Source of the DNA: Roseiflexaceae bacterium
GTDB lineage: Bacteria > Chloroflexota > Chloroflexia > Chloroflexales > Roseiflexaceae
NCBI GenBank assembly: GCA_947462525.1
Contig: CANHPK010000002.1
Span: 1-23,585 of the forward strand
Length of the DNA: 23,585 nt
Direction of reading: 5' to 3'
Below, one piece after another: positions 23,113-23,585 of the stretch; within the stretch, counting starts at the first letter, position 1; every line of letters starts with the position of its first letter. The notes below the pieces were generated by a model. The model was not told where the DNA came from, searched no databases, and saw nothing but the letters and a program-made list of their open reading frames with translations. Position numbers and translations under genes: made by a program.

Positions 23113-23116
23113 GGAG
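23111..23116 (+). promoter_or_regulatory. Strong Shine-Dalgarno sequence of the downstream gene
   Basis: AAGGAG stands 7 nt before the ATG at 23124 and overlaps the last two bases of the upstream TAA. This supports the start chosen and suggests the downstream gene can be translated well from a shared transcript. Confidence 0.85.
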
Positions 23117-23123
23117 CACCGCT

Positions 23124-23585
23124 ATGAAGAAATCATCGCTTTTTTCTCACATCATCCTTGTCCTGACACTCTGTGCGAGCACCTTGCTACGCCCAGCACC
23201 AGTCGCGGCTGCTCCCGCAGGGAGCACCGGTGCCCAACTGGCGAACGACAGGAGCGGCAGGCTGGCGATGCCCGCGGTCGGATTGTGGTTCAATGCATCC
23301 GGAGGCCAATTAGCCGACGGATCTGACGGGATGCGCTTTGTGTTCCATTGCGCCGAAGGCAACGGCGAGCAAGTATGGTTCACCAACGCAGTCAACTATT
23401 TCAACGGTGCATGTTCAGCCACAGGTTTGAACGTCAAAATCGGCGGCACAAACGTAGGTTCACGAGGAATCAACTGGACGTCCAAGACTATTCGGGTCAT
23501 CAATGGTTCTGCATCTCTTACCGAGTCCGGATCCGGCAGTGGGTATGCGATTATCGATTACACCGCTACCGTTGGGGGTTATACA
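23124..23585 (+). CDS. Secreted protein of unknown function, N-terminal part (runs off the window)
   Basis: The frame is open for 154 codons from the ATG to the last base. MKKSSLFS plus a hydrophobic core (about residues 9-22) and V27-A28-A29 followed by A30 form a signal peptide. The mature part reads MPAVGLWFNASGGQLADGSD, FVFHCAEGNGEQVWFTNAVN and IRVINGSASLTESGSGSGYA, a Gly/Ser/Asn-rich beta-strand pattern with two Cys (76 and 97). The family is not recognised. It begins 11 nt after the giant gene with a strong ribosome-binding site, so it is probably co-transcribed and may be a surface partner or a second large modular protein. Its length and C-terminus are unknown. Confidence 0.85.
   Translation, partial: MKKSSLFSHIILVLTLCASTLLRPAPVAAAPAGSTGAQLANDRSGRLAMPAVGLWFNASGGQLADGSDGMRFVFHCAEGNGEQVWFTNAVNYFNGACSATGLNVKIGGTNVGSRGINWTSKTIRVINGSASLTESGSGSGYAIIDYTATVGGYT

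Noticed and set aside
3250..23112. Possible C-terminal toxin payload in the giant protein
   Set aside because: The C-terminus is an FN3-like half-domain and LP tail. No RHS core, nuclease or deaminase motif and no immunity gene follow. A toxin function cannot be supported, even though the hydrophobic block invites the idea.
1..23585. tRNA or rRNA genes, CRISPR arrays, insertion sequences
   Set aside because: No cloverleaf-like sequence, regularly spaced short repeat, transposase frame or terminal inverted repeat was seen. Nearly all bases are inside four coding regions.

Overview
The window reads as chromosomal DNA from a free-living bacterium, most likely a member of the Chloroflexota (Chloroflexia or Anaerolineae type). 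This assignment rests on family style, not on a marker gene. The signs are a giant secreted protein that combines an N-terminal LolA-like domain, a membrane hairpin, thrombospondin type-3 (TSP3) blocks and long LamG arrays, and that ends in an 'LP' motif tail (RLFLPQIFV) resembling those I recall from secreted Chloroflexota proteins. GC content is moderate (about half) in the genes and clearly lower in the one long intergenic region.

Layout: (1) Bases 1-351 are the 3' end of a BMP-family (PnrA-like) ABC-transporter substrate-binding protein, closed by a strong intrinsic terminator at 365-404. (2) Bases 388-2904 on the minus strand encode an 838-residue STAND-type P-loop ATPase with C-terminal TPR-like repeats. 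It is convergent with the BMP gene and divergent from the next gene. (3) Bases 2905-3249 are an AT-rich divergent regulatory region with a perfect minus-strand -10 hexamer, an imperfect A/T-tract direct repeat, a candidate plus-strand promoter and a perfect 8-bp hairpin in the leader. (4) Bases 3250-23112 are a single uninterrupted gene for a 6620-residue secreted or surface protein, about 84% of the window. (5) From base 23124 a second secreted protein begins 11 nt later behind a strong Shine-Dalgarno sequence. It runs off the window and is probably in the same operon.

The giant protein reads, in order: signal peptide; LolA-like N-terminal domain; two membrane helices, the second ending in a signal-peptidase-like ASA site; TSP3 calcium-binding block 1; an uncharacterised beta-rich region; a long Ala-rich and hydrophobic helical region; a domain carrying a Cys-flanked hydrophobic loop; TSP3 block 2; nine LamG-like sandwiches interspersed with Ig-like domains; a beta-propeller; more Ig-like domains; a DOMON/CBM9-like domain; a P-domain; a six-unit RCC1-like repeat block; and a C-terminal tail. 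Three accessory domains (two F5/8-type discoidin domains and one proprotein-convertase P-domain) appear to sit inside other beta-sandwich domains rather than between them.

Working model (inference): the STAND/TPR protein is either a signal-responsive regulator of the divergent giant-protein operon or an unrelated cytoplasmic sensor. The giant protein is exported, anchored or proteolytically released at the membrane hairpin, and stiffened by calcium-dependent TSP3 blocks. It presents many glycan- or protein-binding sandwiches for adhesion, cell-cell contact or prey and surface binding. The hydrophobic segments between the TSP3 blocks raise the possibility of membrane insertion. I saw no tRNA, rRNA, CRISPR array or insertion sequence.
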